Assembly (NCBI GenBank): GCA_013365365.1
Contig: JABVXU010000198.1
Location: 33,171 to 97,170, forward strand
Origin: Cruorifilaria tuberocauda
Taxonomy: Eukaryota > Nematoda > Chromadorea > Rhabditida > Onchocercidae
Direction: 5' to 3'
DNA: 64,000 nucleotides
A program made the position numbers and the translations under genes. The notes beneath the pieces were generated by a model that was given only the letters and a program-made list of their open reading frames with translations, ran no database searches and was not told the origin of the DNA. Of this stretch, positions 24,501 through 35,896 are shown piece after piece (the stretch's first letter is position 1; each line of letters begins with the position of its first letter).

Positions 24501-26188
24501 TTTATTTATGGTTATCTTCAATCAAAAATAATTTTGGATCCCACTGATTAGTGTAAACTTATTTGACCTAGCAAATATAAGCAAGTTTATAGGCTTAGTA
24601 TTTTAAAAAAATTATGACCATAAATTATGAGAATTATGAAGCCTTCAATTATAATTCTTGAGACGTAATTAGAAATATGGTCACGTATCAGATTATATTC
24701 ATTGTTTACATGGTGATATTCCGCCGATCAAGCTTATACTGTACAAAAAAATAATTAGAGATCTTTCCTTACCTTCAGCCTGTTCCAAATCTTTTTCAGC
24801 ACCATATTGTAACAAATTTTTGTAATCATCAGTATATAGTTTTTCCACAATGACTTTACTTATATTACTGCTGTTCGTCCTATCAGTTCTTTCTGCGGTG
24901 AAAGTTTTTCCTGTGAATTTCACGATGATTTTGCCCGAATCTTTGCGATTCTGATATGCAGCATCAGATGTGGAATTTCTGAAATGAAACAAAAATTACT
25001 GAGAATAAATAGTCGTCTGATCTCAAATCCATTAAATATTACTTATAAGAATTCAATTAATGAATGAATTTTAGTCAGAAAATCGATTAATAGAATGATA
25101 CTCCAACCTTATTGGTGTAAAAGCCAAGTACTTCTCGGGTAAAGTGATATTTTCGTTTGAAAAATCTATAATTGCACTGTCAGCTATATTAGTCTCATCA
25201 AGCCACGAATTCTTATTGCTTTCGTTAAATGCAATCCTGAGATAATATCGAAAGAAAATTAATCGAATAATACTGATCTCTTTTTTAGATTATTTTATGC
25301 AAATAAATAATATTTCACTATTCTATAATACATAGAAAAGTGCAATACATCGTATTCTCCACGTAATCCTAGGATATAAAGCTAATTATTGCTTAAAAAT
25401 AAAGAAATAAAAAATACTTCGCATGAGAGATATTCAACGACTCATTCTTGCAATTTTGAACAGTTTTATGAAGAATCTGTAAACGAACAGAAATAAAAGA
25501 TTATAAAAAATTAATTGTAAAACTTTTGAATTTTCAGAATAGGGATAAAAAGGATAACTTCAAAAATTCTGCATAAAAATTTTTATTGTTATTAGTACTC
25601 TTCATCAACTCTTTATTCTCTTAAATTTATTTCATTACGTCTATCAAAAATTCATTAAGTACCAAAATTTACGATAATTACCATTTGCTCGAAGCTATCC
25701 AACATTGCGAGATTCACATGTGTTTGATTCTGATTTGTTACAAATGCGATTAGTTCACTAACAAAATCTTCACCTGTTTGATGGTACCGTTTGGAGAGAT
25801 CATTCGCTTTAAATAGAACTACTGACTTCAGCAGATCATGAAGCTTGATACTTTATCAATATGAAAAGGTTCAAGTCCTCAATTTAGGCTTTCTATAAAA
25901 TTTAATTTCTAGTATTTTATTATCTCCTATACTTATTTGTAAATATTTTTGTTTTAAAACTAGAATCTTATGATATCATGTATGTACAGAAGTGAACTTT
26001 CAGCACAAATAAGTCAATTTTTCAATTCAATTCATCATAGATTGATTGTCATTTTAGGTATCCTTCATGTATTTCACAGTAAAATTCTAAAAAATAAGTG
26101 AACCTTTGGCAATGAACTCCCCATCGGAATCATTTTCAAATGTATACATAAAATCTGCTAGCTGTTCGCTTAGCCATTCGGCGGTCAT
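21599..26188 (-). CDS. div-1: DNA polymerase alpha-primase subunit B (POLA2 / div-1)
   Basis: Exons in transcript order: 26104-26188, 25682-25821, 25418-25476, 25108-25236, 24773-24978, 24205-24285, (24125-24153), 23868-24017, 23525-23630, 23159-23277, 22983-23095, 22533-22647, 22205-22368, 21895-22030, 21599-21760. The N-terminal segment (SELIAFV..LAMLDSFE) matches the primase-complex helical domain. The middle (NGVIDLDLSNLKAYSLFPGK) matches the OB-fold core, and ACGPFSSS, ILIGPFID, VPNGRKD, LPDPAIIRI..FAITASEI and QRSLYPLYP are the inactive phosphoesterase domain of this family. With the 29-nt micro-exon the product is about 597 aa, near the human 598, but that exon is inferred from phase alone and its residues do not visibly match the family. 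The subunit scaffolds pol alpha-primase for initiation of DNA synthesis. Tail-to-tail with swp-1. Confidence 0.93.
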
Positions 26189-27349
26189 GCAACCACATGA
26201 TTCAGCTATATCATCATTCATAACGTTGTTAAAGTTACAAATCTTCGGATTATATGAAGTGCCTTTAAATACGAATCGATTTCTAAATATTCTTCATTTC
26301 TAGATTCAACCATCAAGTTGAGAGCTTCTGCAACCCTCATTCCATGGAAAACCTCGTCTTCCCACGTTTTCATTCTTTGTCTTTCTCAATTATCATTCAT
26401 GCTGTATCTTTCTACTTATTTGCCACTTGTCTATTCCTTCTTATCTGAGAATCTATGTTTGCAAAATCGTTCCAAATAAGTCCAAAAAAACAACATCCTA
26501 AGATTTATTATCTTCTAACAGTAGAAATCTGATAAATTTCAATTGTTTGAGAAGCGATGAAACATGCCAAAGCACCGTATATAGAATAATTCTATAGATA
26601 AGAGCAATAGCAGCAATAAAATGACTGAATACAACATTGATATTTCGAAAAATAAAAACCTCACATTTATTTACAAAAATGCATAGAAAGTAGACAAGAT
26701 GAAAAAGCAAATATCTTATATCAAATGTTATGAGGTAAGTGGGTACGTTGTTAAACATATACATATATATTTATGTTACATTTGTAAATTAACGTTTAAT
26801 TTATTAGAGCTTGTTTATATACAAAAATATAAAATTAAATTTTCCTTTTTTCACTTTAAAGACCTCTAAGCACAGAAAATATGCTTAAGCAAGAAGTGAG
26901 CAGAAATCCTTCTTTTATAGAACTGAATTTACACAGCATTCTTCGAAAATAATAAAAATAAGACTCATTTTATAAGATAATTTCATTCTGTGAAAAACAG
27001 TATCCGTAAAAAAGGATATTTACAAAGATGATGCCCAAAAAAGGACCAGAAGTAATATTTAGAAAAACCAGTGCACCGAGCTAAAGCACATAACATGAAA
27101 CATTTTCCATGAATTCATACCCAAAGATTCATCAAAACTGTTGCCAAGCACACACTTTAGCACAGTTCCAATCTGTAAAATAGTCTTAGAACAAGCAAGG
27201 ATTAGCATTCATTATAAACTAGAGCTCACCGAGAAACTAGAAAAGTCTTAACAGCTAACTAGAGTTTTGCTTTGCTAAGTTACGATACAGTGAACTTCAT
27301 CAAACAACAAAGTACGAAAGCATGCATACGTCGAGACACGGAAAAACAA
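26189..27349. other. Intergenic between div-1 and the 3' flank of epg-9
   Basis: AT-rich, no convincing gene. Short open frames here are low-complexity. The first several hundred bases should hold the div-1 promoter. Confidence 0.5.
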
Positions 27350-27539
27350 AGCTAGCAGCTTTTAAACCTGAAAGAAGCAGCAGTTATTTACAAGTACCAA
27401 AAAAGAAAAAAAGAACAACAAAATGTTAAAGATCATTTACAAACATTGTGGACATTTACAAACATTATGAATTGTCGAATCGTATACATCACTCCAAGGT
27501 TTTACGACAAAAAAGTATCTCTCAACATTTTCTTGACCA
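27350..27539 (-). repeat. 190-bp interspersed repeat, copy A (inverted relative to copy B)
   Basis: The reverse complement of this segment matches 30887-31076 over its whole 190 bp, at about 93-95 percent identity by eye. Both copies end at the same points: TGGTCAAGAAAATGTTGAG at one end and the symmetric AGCTAGCAGC at the other. Internally it has two adjacent copies of AATGT.TGTAAATG. This copy lies downstream of epg-9, perhaps within its 3' UTR. No protein or tRNA-like signal is visible. Confidence 0.9.
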
Positions 27540-27620
27540 CAGATGCACCAATCGTCACTAAAGTGCTTTCCGTATTCTGACCTATAACTAACAGTCATTA
27601 TTATAGTTCGACCTACACCA

Positions 27621-29402
27621 TTAATGATTTAAAATAAGAGACGATACGGAAATTTTATCATTATGAATACTGCCTTTGAGAATTAAGCAGATGAAAAATG
27701 TTTACATACCCGAATCAAGTGGATGTTTGACTACTCTGAAAAGATACGGCTGACATTCAAGAAAACTCGTATCAAAAATACTCGTCACTTCTGAACGTGC
27801 AGGCATTTGTGGCATGTATTGTGGTCGACTAATCAGTGAGCATGCTTTCAGTACAATCTCTGATACCGAATCCGCCACCTCTTCGCGCATTCGTTCCCAA
27901 TATTCTGGAGAAACCGCTTTTTAGGTATGAAGGAATACAGGAAAATTTTATCGAAACTAGAATTGGAAGAAATCCATCACTACTTGATGTCCTTCATCAA
28001 AACAGGAGTGAAAGAAATAAGAGTCTAAGAAATATTTCGAGTTTTTATAGATTTTATAGATATAGATTATTTCTATAGATTTAAAATCATGCGATCACCC
28101 CGTTCTTTGATTCTAACGACTCCAAGCTGCATTTGCCAAATTTCCCATGGGATTTCGTAATCTGATAGTGGCCATGTTCGTTTCTTCTTCTGATAGAATT
28201 CTAAATCGATTCTGAAATAGATTATTACATTGTCATAAGAAAATTATTAATGAAAATTTGAAAGCTGATTTCCTAGTAATACGCTGAAAGATGACCCTAT
28301 ATTTTAAGTTTTAAGTTAGTAGCACTCTTATAAATTATAGAAGTCCTCAATCAAAACTCTGCGGTGAGGTGCATATTTCAAATAAAAAACTCAGTTAATT
28401 TCGCGTACCGTTTTTCAGTATAAAGAGTGTACAAAAAATATCAAAACTAACTTAGCATTTAGAAGTGGAGTCCCATAATGAGTGAGCAGTGATACTGGTG
28501 GTGGAGAATAGAAACGAGGTGCAGTAACACTTTCTATGGAATGCCGAATGCACTGCACAAAAGAGTCAATTTCCTCATGTAAGCATGAAACCAGTTTTGG
28601 ACTATTTACACGTACCTGAACGCTTCGATTATTAACTTGAGATGGATTAAACAATTTATGTAAAATGAAATAAAGAATAAATGACAGCATAGTCACTACC
28701 ATGTAATAAACACATAAAGTTGCTTTTAAGCATGTTTAAACAACTGAGGAAATTTTGTGTGCTCATGTCTATTGAAAATTGAGAAAAAACTTGCATAGCT
28801 TAAATTCAATGTGCTGCAATCCACTTCTTCAACACCAATAGACCCGAGTTGAAAGTTTATTTCGCTAGTATAATGCATCTGCAAAAAAAACGTAAATTGT
28901 TCAAGAGAATAAATCTCCTACTTCCGCCTTCTTTGAATATAGAAAACTCTTCACCGATCAAGGAAACAGTTTTGCATCTTTGATGAATCATTTTTGATCG
29001 AAGATCAACACACTTAATACCTCAGAGAGGATTTCCAATCATCTTCAAAGGGAACGAAAAATTACCTTGGGCACGCTCCTGTGCAAAAGAATGGTGTGGA
29101 AGACTGTTGAGATTGCATCTCGTACTTGATGTTCATCAACAGTCTAAAACATATTAAATAAAGCAAGTTAGTAAACAAATTCATGAACTAATAGATTAAC
29201 TAATGGATAGCAACCAAATTATATATATATATATATATATATAATTAACTCGAATTTATATAAATATTTCTTGTTCTCGAATATGCAATAGAGAATAAAA
29301 AAGGAAAACTTTCTCAGAACACATAAACCAGAACAAACAGAACAAATACAATGAAAAAGAGCGAGAACTTACTAACTGGAACTGATGATTGCGTGCATTC
29401 AT
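27621..29402 (-). CDS. epg-9: Autophagy protein ATG101 (epg-9), about 238 aa
   Basis: Exons in transcript order: 29373-29402, 29066-29143, 28795-28878, 28452-28615, 28099-28211, 27710-27904, 27621-27673. HORMA-fold subunit of the ULK/Atg1 initiation complex, partner of ATG13. Family matches run along the length: VFHTILLHRS, QLGSIGVEEVDC, SYVRV, LEFYQKKK.TWP, IPWEIW, YMPQMP..SEV..IFDTS, CQPYLFR. An acceptor 9 bp before the ATG suggests trans-splicing. Three oddities stand out. Intron 3 must use a GC donor (TAT|GCAAGT) to keep SYVRV. About 23 residues rich in Pro, Ser and Tyr are inserted before LEFYQ. The WF-finger reads W-P-L (residues 132-134) where vertebrates have W-P-F. The last exon is the least certain; stopping shortly after 27710 is an alternative. 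Confidence 0.93.
28615..28794 (-). other. Non-canonical GC-AG intron in epg-9
   Basis: The intron occupies 28616-28794. Its donor reads GCAAGT instead of GT. This is the standard consensus for GC-AG introns and the only choice that keeps the conserved Tyr-Val-Arg-Val join at phase 0. The alternative GT two bases downstream breaks the frame. Confidence 0.75.
29218..29244. repeat. (AT)n microsatellite
   Basis: About 13 uninterrupted AT dinucleotides inside intron 1 of epg-9. Confidence 0.9.
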
Positions 29403-30521
29403 ACGAGAATCTAAAAAACGATAAATTTTAATGTTTTTTTTTTCAAATTTGACTTTAGTAAACGATTTTAACTGTTTCTTAGCAACTCACATTGAATGTC
29501 ACTTATAAAATTTTTGTTCATTTTTTTCGAAATTCTGCATGAATTTCCCATCTATTTCACATTTGATAGCAACCATATGGATTCAACATTTCTTTATATT
29601 CAAGCTCTTTTTCCGAATTTTCCAAAAGAAATGAAAGTAAAGCAGGGTAAAAGGGTAAAAGAACGTTAGGTAACGCCCACGGAACGTCAAATATCATATT
29701 TGGTATAGGAAATAACTCACTTACCGATTACCCGGCTAATTTTCCGTCCAAGAGTAGATAGAGTATGCTACAGTGATGGTCGCTCTACGACACAACTTTA
29801 CTCAATTCATAGAGTTGCGATGGGATGACTTATAAATTGACGTGAAGCATATGCTGATGTGAGTGTAGCAATTTTTTTTGCATATCCATTAAATTTAATA
29901 TAAAGGATAGGAAAGCGTAAATTGTTCACTTCAGTTGATAGAGTGGTTTACGGACGGTTTTTATTAGGTTGAACATTAAGATTTTTTGTTATTATTAGCT
30001 GAAAAAAGTGGAATGAAAGAGATATGTTGAAGAAGCAAGCAACCAATGGTGACTTATTGGAAAATTCCTCGGAGTATTCGGATAAATACCCGGGCAGAAT
30101 AATCAGATGGGTTAGATGTATTATTGATTCATTTATTTGAAGTAGAACTAGCATTAGAGTCGATTCATTGCATTCAACTAACTAATTGGATGAGATCGTT
30201 CATCTCTTTCCCGTTCTCATCTCCTCTCTTTTTAATTGCTAAAATGAATCGATCAAATGAATACATTCCCTAATGGTGGTACAAATATCATCATGACCTT
30301 ATTTTGAGTAATTAAAGACAGTCAATTATTCTACAAACAGTTCAGTTGTAATGTTTTCATTGAAGATAACAGCACTTTTATAATCATTTCACAGTTTGAT
30401 GTTAATCCTATCGATATAACAAATGTCAAAATTGTTCATCTTCCTTTAACAGAATTCAAAATTAATCCAATGAAAAGAAAATGATAAGCTTTATGATAAT
30501 GTTAAGGAGACGAAGACGAAC
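29403..30521. other. Divergent intergenic region between epg-9 and a coiled-coil gene
   Basis: About 1.1 kb separating two genes transcribed away from each other, so it should hold both promoters. A slightly GC-richer stretch lies near 29650-29770. No TATA-like or palindromic element stands out beyond the general AT richness. Confidence 0.45.
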
Positions 30522-32088
30522 ATGGAAGAAGTGAAACAAGTTATCACCGCTTTAAAGGTTTCTTATTTAATAATCAAAAAATACACTGGAAGAATAGAGA
30601 GAAAAAGAAACGAAAAAATTTTAACCAATAATTTAAGAATGAAAAAAAATTTTTTTCTTGAAAAATTAAATGTTTTCAATATCTTTCTTCATCCATGTTG
30701 TTCGAATTTATTCTAGTTTTCAGAAATTGTTTTTTTTTTGTTAAAGAATAAATTGATGGAAAGACACTTGATGTCGAAGAAAATTGAAGAATTGGAGAAA
30801 ATTTTAGAAAAAACCAATGATACCACAAATAAAATTATAATTGAGGTATTAATTTGTAGTACATTTCTTCCTTCCACTAAATAGCATGGTCAAGAAAATG
30901 TTGAGAGATACTTTTTTGTCGTAAAACCCTGGAAGGATGTATACGATTCGACAGTTCATAATGTTTGTAAATGTCCACAATGTCTGTAAATGGTTTTTAA
31001 CATTTTGTTGCTCTTTTTTTCTTTTTTGGTACTTGTAAATAACTGCTGCTTCTTTCAGGTTTAAACGCTGCTAGCTAAACGATAGAAGAATATGTCGTAA
31101 ATAAATTATTCATAGAAAAGAAAGCTAAGAAAGAAATTAATTTGAATTTTATAGATCAATTTTATATATATATATTACAGATGAATAATCGAATAGATGA
31201 TTTAAATCGAGATTGGCAAGAACGATTGCAAAATCAAAATGTAAAGTGGAAAAATGATATACAAGCATCGTACAAATATCAAAACAAGTAGACTTCACTA
31301 CTTTTCCGTATCACCTTATCACTGAATTGATAAATTAAATAAGATTTGAATGAATACGCAAAGAATTTAACATTATTATAATTATTATAGTAATTATAGT
31401 CAATTATAGTTAAAATTATTATAATAAAATTATTATATTATAGTTTAAAATTATTATAATTATTTTAGTAAAATTATCATTAGGTATTTATTTGATAATT
31501 TTGACCGAAATTCTGGATCAATTATCCTGGAATCAGATATGATATGAGCTTAGAATCATAAATTAGCGTAGCACATCAAAGATTCGAAGCGCTAAATTAA
31601 AAAAAGGGTATTATTAAATTGCAATAGGCTAACAGAAAGTAAAAGCAGAAATGAGATCAGTGATGGATTACGGCGGATGGAACAGTGTCTTCTTGAATTA
31701 ACCGATCGTCTATCATCTACTCAAAAAATGGAGCAAAAATTGGAAGAAATTATTGAAATATTGAAAAAGAATCATTGTTATCAATCAGTTTCGGCTCCTG
31801 ATAACCTGGTTCATTAACTTATGCTTAATATTATTGAGTAATTGGTAATTAAGATTTATTGCACTAAATCTAAATGGGCTACTCACATTTATCAATGATA
31901 ATTTTTAGCATATCCCGAAGAGTGAAAGTATCGTTGATCCAGCAAAGACAACAGAAAATAAGCAAAATAATAGTTGTATTGCTAAAGATTCTGATTTCTA
32001 TGGAGTGGTCGAGATTACTGAAAACTATTCCATGGTTTTATTGTCCATTTTCCTTTTAACAAGAAATCATATTAAAAATATTACATGA
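30522..32088 (+). CDS. Small coiled-coil protein with hydrophobic C-terminal segment, about 200 aa
   Basis: Exons 30522-30557, 30747-30845, 31181-31287, 31628-31808 and 31909-32088 close in phase (603 nt). Residues 1-165 are almost entirely charged and helical with Leu/Ile heptads (KKIEELEKILEKTND, RRMEQCLLELTDRLS, KLEEIIEILKK), the pattern of a continuous coiled coil. A Ser/Asn/Lys-rich linker follows. The last 20 residues include a hydrophobic stretch (SMVLLSIFLL) near the C-terminus that could be a tail anchor. No family recognised. Intron 2 contains copy B of the 190-bp repeat and intron 3 a long TTATAA-type low-complexity run. An alternative is that the protein stops at 31819, without the final exon. 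Confidence 0.6.
30887..31076 (+). repeat. 190-bp interspersed repeat, copy B, inside an intron
   Basis: Counterpart of the copy at 27350-27539, in opposite orientation 3.35 kb away, lying wholly within intron 2 of the coiled-coil gene. It shares both termini with copy A, and differences are scattered single bases. Confidence 0.9.
31361..31484. repeat. TTATAATTATAG low-complexity run
   Basis: About 120 bp of irregular TTATAA/ATTATAG iterations in intron 3 of the coiled-coil gene. Confidence 0.75.
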
Positions 32089-32207
32089 AAATTACAAGTA
32101 ATTAGGAATTCTGGATCAGTAGATATCCGGAAATATTTCATTATATTTAAATATATAAAGTATATTTGAGCATATAAAATAATACATATTTAAACTATTT
32201 TTAATTC

Positions 32208-32589
32208 ATGATTAAAATAATGAAATTAATTAAGTGTCTTCGAAACTTGGAACGAGCTATCAAATCCTTAGAATCAATTAAAAAAATGTCAGAATTATTC
32301 GGCGTTTCCGTTCAAGAAATATCAAGCATTCAGGATGTTAATCATACTGCCGACGTAATTAAACAATTTGTCAATAAATTGAAAATTTCGGTAATTTCGA
32401 AAAAGTTCAGCCTTTCTTTATTCAAATATTCAAATTTCAACTATACTTTCGCATCACTAATACTAGTAATTGTGTTTTGTTCAAGAAATTTTCATCTACG
32501 AGAATATGATACAACCAAAAGTTGATTTTAAGAAATATATGAAATATTCCTGCAAATAGAGAATTTCTCTGGAAAGCATGAATTTATGA
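32208..32589 (+). CDS. Possible small two-exon helical protein, about 70 aa
   Basis: ATG at 32208 opens a lysine- and leucine-rich helical frame (LERAIKSLESIKKMSELFG) that runs to a GTAATT donor at 32391. An acceptor at 32558-32559 would add a nine-codon exon ending in TGA at 32589, in phase. No family seen. It could instead be a stray exon of the gene just upstream. Low certainty. Confidence 0.3.
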
Positions 32590-34556
32590 GACAAAAAATG
32601 TTCTCATATCATTTATGGATGAAAAAGGAAAGAAGGACGGGAATGGAAATGTCTGATTTATAGTTTCATGATAATTTACTGAAACTGTCAAGAAAAGACA
32701 CCAACAAAAGTATGAATGTCATCTTATAAAGTACCGATAGATATAATTTAGGAAGTATGCTGATAAAAAAATTTAATCATGAAATGATGAATTGATGATA
32801 TGATTTGCTATTGTGATAGGGAAGAAACCTGCTGTTAATCTTAATGGATGCTTGACCATATGATCTCAATAATAATTGTGATACTTTGGACTGCATTCTG
32901 AAAATCATATCTAATATATACATAAGTAATGATAATGATATAATTGTTGCAGCTGCAGAAGCGTAATCTCTGATTTGATGATATTGTCCCGTTTTGATTG
33001 ATATATGACAATTAGAATCTCTCAACATTTGACTATTGCCATTCCATTCATTGTAATAATAAATTTGAAGGAAGAAATTAGACTGTGAATTTTTTTAATT
33101 ATCAAATATTACAATATAAATAAAGTTCTTCAATAAAAAATTTTTCAACTATCAAACTTTAATGAATATAAGTAATTGTAATTTTCTATGAAAAATCTTA
33201 ATGAAAAAAACTTAGAAAGTTAAACGATATCTGAGTAAGTGTATTCATGATGCTTGAAAACATGATATTTCTGCACGGCTTGATATAGTTATTTATCATA
33301 AAGCGAACGACAGAAGTTTAATTATTCCATTCATAGAAAATTAATCTCTTCATCATTGCTATGAAATTGAAGAATTTTATCGGGAAGAAAAGAGTAGTAT
33401 GAATTCTCTGAGAGAAGTAAAATTATATTTAAATATATCTGGAATTACTAATTTTTCCAGGATAATAGAAAAGAAAAACTTCATTGCATTCATTCCAAAC
33501 AACAAAAAAAACAGTTTCTGTAAAATAATACAATATTGTTAATTGGGATATCTAATGGATGAAATGTTCCTTTTTTCTTTTCTTCCCAAAAATCATTTAA
33601 CTATTACAGTTAATTGCAGTTATTTTCTTCCTCTCTCTTTCTTTCCCTGTCTCTTCCTCCCTTTTTCTCTCCTCTCTTTTCCCTTTTCTTTTTTGCAGTA
33701 AAGATAAAAATTTGTTGTATGATGCGGTCTTGTGACCCACAAAAATATTTCCTACAATCCAAGATAACATTCCTTGTAATTTTAGTTTCTGCAAAACTTA
33801 ACTCGATCCATCATCAATTTTATTTCAGTTTATTGAGAATAATTTTTAATAAAATATCAGTTAATAGAATGAATTCGTATAATATGTAATATTTATATAA
33901 TTAAATTGTTAGTATTTTAATTTCCTCTATAAATTATGCATTTCAAATTTCAAAAATTAATAATAATTTAGCAAGAAGAATAAGTGTAACTTATTTTGTG
34001 CAAAAACGAAAAAAAGAATAAGTAAAAGTTCAATTATTAATTATCGAATTTCATGCTTTTTGCTAAAAGTTAACAAATTGTTAAATGAAGCTTAAAAGTA
34101 ATTAAATTGAAACAGTCGTGAAATATAATTTACATAAAATGCTGAAAATGCTAGATTTAGATTTTAGTTCAGTTAGTTAATAGGAATCCATTCAACAATC
34201 ATTTTTTAGTTGTATAAAATAATTTTCAAGAATTAAGTATATTTTTTGTAATATTGAATAAAAAGATAAATATATATAAGTGACGTGTTCTTGTTGATTG
34301 TGAAAAACCTATCTGTACAGACAGTTCGAGTGCTAATTTAAGTAAAAGTTGAGGTTTAGATAGTTTAGAAGACATTTCCATATACAAGCTTAGCAAAATT
34401 GTTCATTCTATAAGTATGTCTTAATTTCATATAATTTGGTTATTGTAATTGATTTAAGCAAAAAGAAAAATTGAAGGAAGACAATTTTAATAACTATTTC
34501 CCCCTATTTATTAATTAATTAGTGAATTAAATGAAATATATGAATGAAATTTCAGG
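32590..34556. other. Intergenic, AT-rich, with a pyrimidine tract
   Basis: No supportable gene. A minus-strand frame at 32777-33028 encodes 83 residues with one hydrophobic stretch, but its composition does not separate it from chance. A long pyrimidine tract at 33626-33699 is listed separately. Confidence 0.5.
33626..33699. repeat. Long C/T tract ending in a splice-acceptor-like TTT(T)GCAG
   Basis: About 72 of 74 bases are pyrimidines on the plus strand, running directly into TTTTTTGCAG. This looks like an exaggerated 3' splice signal, yet no coding exon follows it. It may be a simple-sequence tract. Confidence 0.7.
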
Positions 34557-35896
34557 ATGAAAGGCATAGATGGATGTAATTTCGAAACATTATTCATTTC
34601 AATCACATTTCTCCTAAATGTATTATCTGCTAATACAATAAGCAACGATGCTATTCCATGCATTTGTCCATCAGAATCGAAGTGTAAATTAACATGCTTA
34701 AATGGAACGAGCAAAATTGATAGAAATCATAACATACAAAGACGAGAAGTGGACTATGAGGAAGTTGAAATTATTGATGAACGAAAATGTAATAGCAAAA
34801 GTTTACAAAATATTATGTTACAGGTGAATGAATCATTCGTTCTTGCTCACTCTTTTATCATATTACTTGTATGAAAGAAAAAAAAATAATGTATAATTTA
34901 ATGCCGATAACACTTTATGATTTTAATTTTTCTACATTCTTTAACATATTTATACTTTGAAGTAAGAAAAGAAAGAAAAAGGAATTTATATAAATTAAAG
35001 ATTAATCCTTACTATAAGACATCTTTGCTACCACAACAAGACTTTGCTTTTCTACTACAACAAGGCTCTTCTGTTCCCACTATAAGACTCATAATCATCA
35101 CCATTACTATAAAACAACCCCTAATGATAGCTTTATTGCTAAATATCGCTTTTTTGTCTTTTTTCTCTGATGTAATCTTCAAAAAAAAATATTTCTTCCA
35201 TTACTATTTCCATTATTTTCAATCATTCATTAACCATTTTCAATGACAGTTCTGGCTAAAATTAATCAATCCATTCATTGCTTCTATTTTCCCATCCAAT
35301 TTCTAGTTTATTCTTATCATCTGATAACTAATACAATTTATTTCTATCAACAATTTGTTGCTATAGCATGGAAAATGATTAAGGAATTGATTAAGAACAA
35401 AGAGATTGATGAAAGAATAATTTTATAAAGAAATAATTTTGCCGTAAACAATATATATAATTATTTATTTATTTTTTTCATTTTAATAAGAACTGATTCT
35501 ATAAGAATAGTATGTGAAATAAATTAATCAAGTTGAAAAATTGATATTATTAATAATGTTTGCATCTAAGTTGATTAATTAATTAATATCAGTAAATTTC
35601 AACATAATAATTATCCGAAGAATAAAAAGCAGATGAGGAAAATAGGGGAAAATATTTGATAGAATTTTTGATAAGTTTATAATTTATCATAGAATATGGC
35701 CGGTCAAACAGCAAAAGAAGCAAAAACAAAAATAATGCGAGCAGCTGAAGCACTTCTTGGCGGCTATTTCAACGTCATTTGCGCTTATGGTGACTTCTCC
35801 TACATTACAACAACCAGCCTTTACTGTTTACAGTCATTGGGTAATATCAATTGTTATGCATTTCTTACAGGAAATACTCGTCCAAGATTAGAATAA
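34557..35896 (+). CDS. Secreted ground-like (GRL) domain protein, about 156 aa
   Basis: Two exons, 34557-34823 and 35693-35896, joined at phase 0. The first encodes an N-terminal hydrophobic signal peptide (about residues 10-25, ending LSANT), a Cys-rich spacer (CICPSESKCKLTC) and the start of the domain (CNSKSLQNIML). The second completes the ground-like domain: AKEAKTKIMRAAEALLGG, VICAYGDFSYI, TTTSLYC, INCYAFLTG. Ground-like proteins are nematode-specific, secreted and hedgehog-related, typically made by hypodermis or other cuticle-secreting cells. A TTTCAG acceptor abuts the ATG, which supports trans-splicing. A 30-nt GT...AG stretch inside the last exon (35840-35869) is too short to be an intron and removing it would delete the conserved CYAF. 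A polyadenylation-like AATAAA overlaps the stop. Confidence 0.9.

Noticed and set aside
32777..33028. Minus-strand 83-codon frame with one hydrophobic segment
   Set aside because: A single hydrophobic run is easily produced by AT-rich DNA; no acceptor, partner exon or conservation can be shown.
35840..35869. GT...AG stretch inside the last exon of the ground-like gene
   Set aside because: Only 30 nt, too short for splicing, and removal would delete the conserved CYAF end of the domain.
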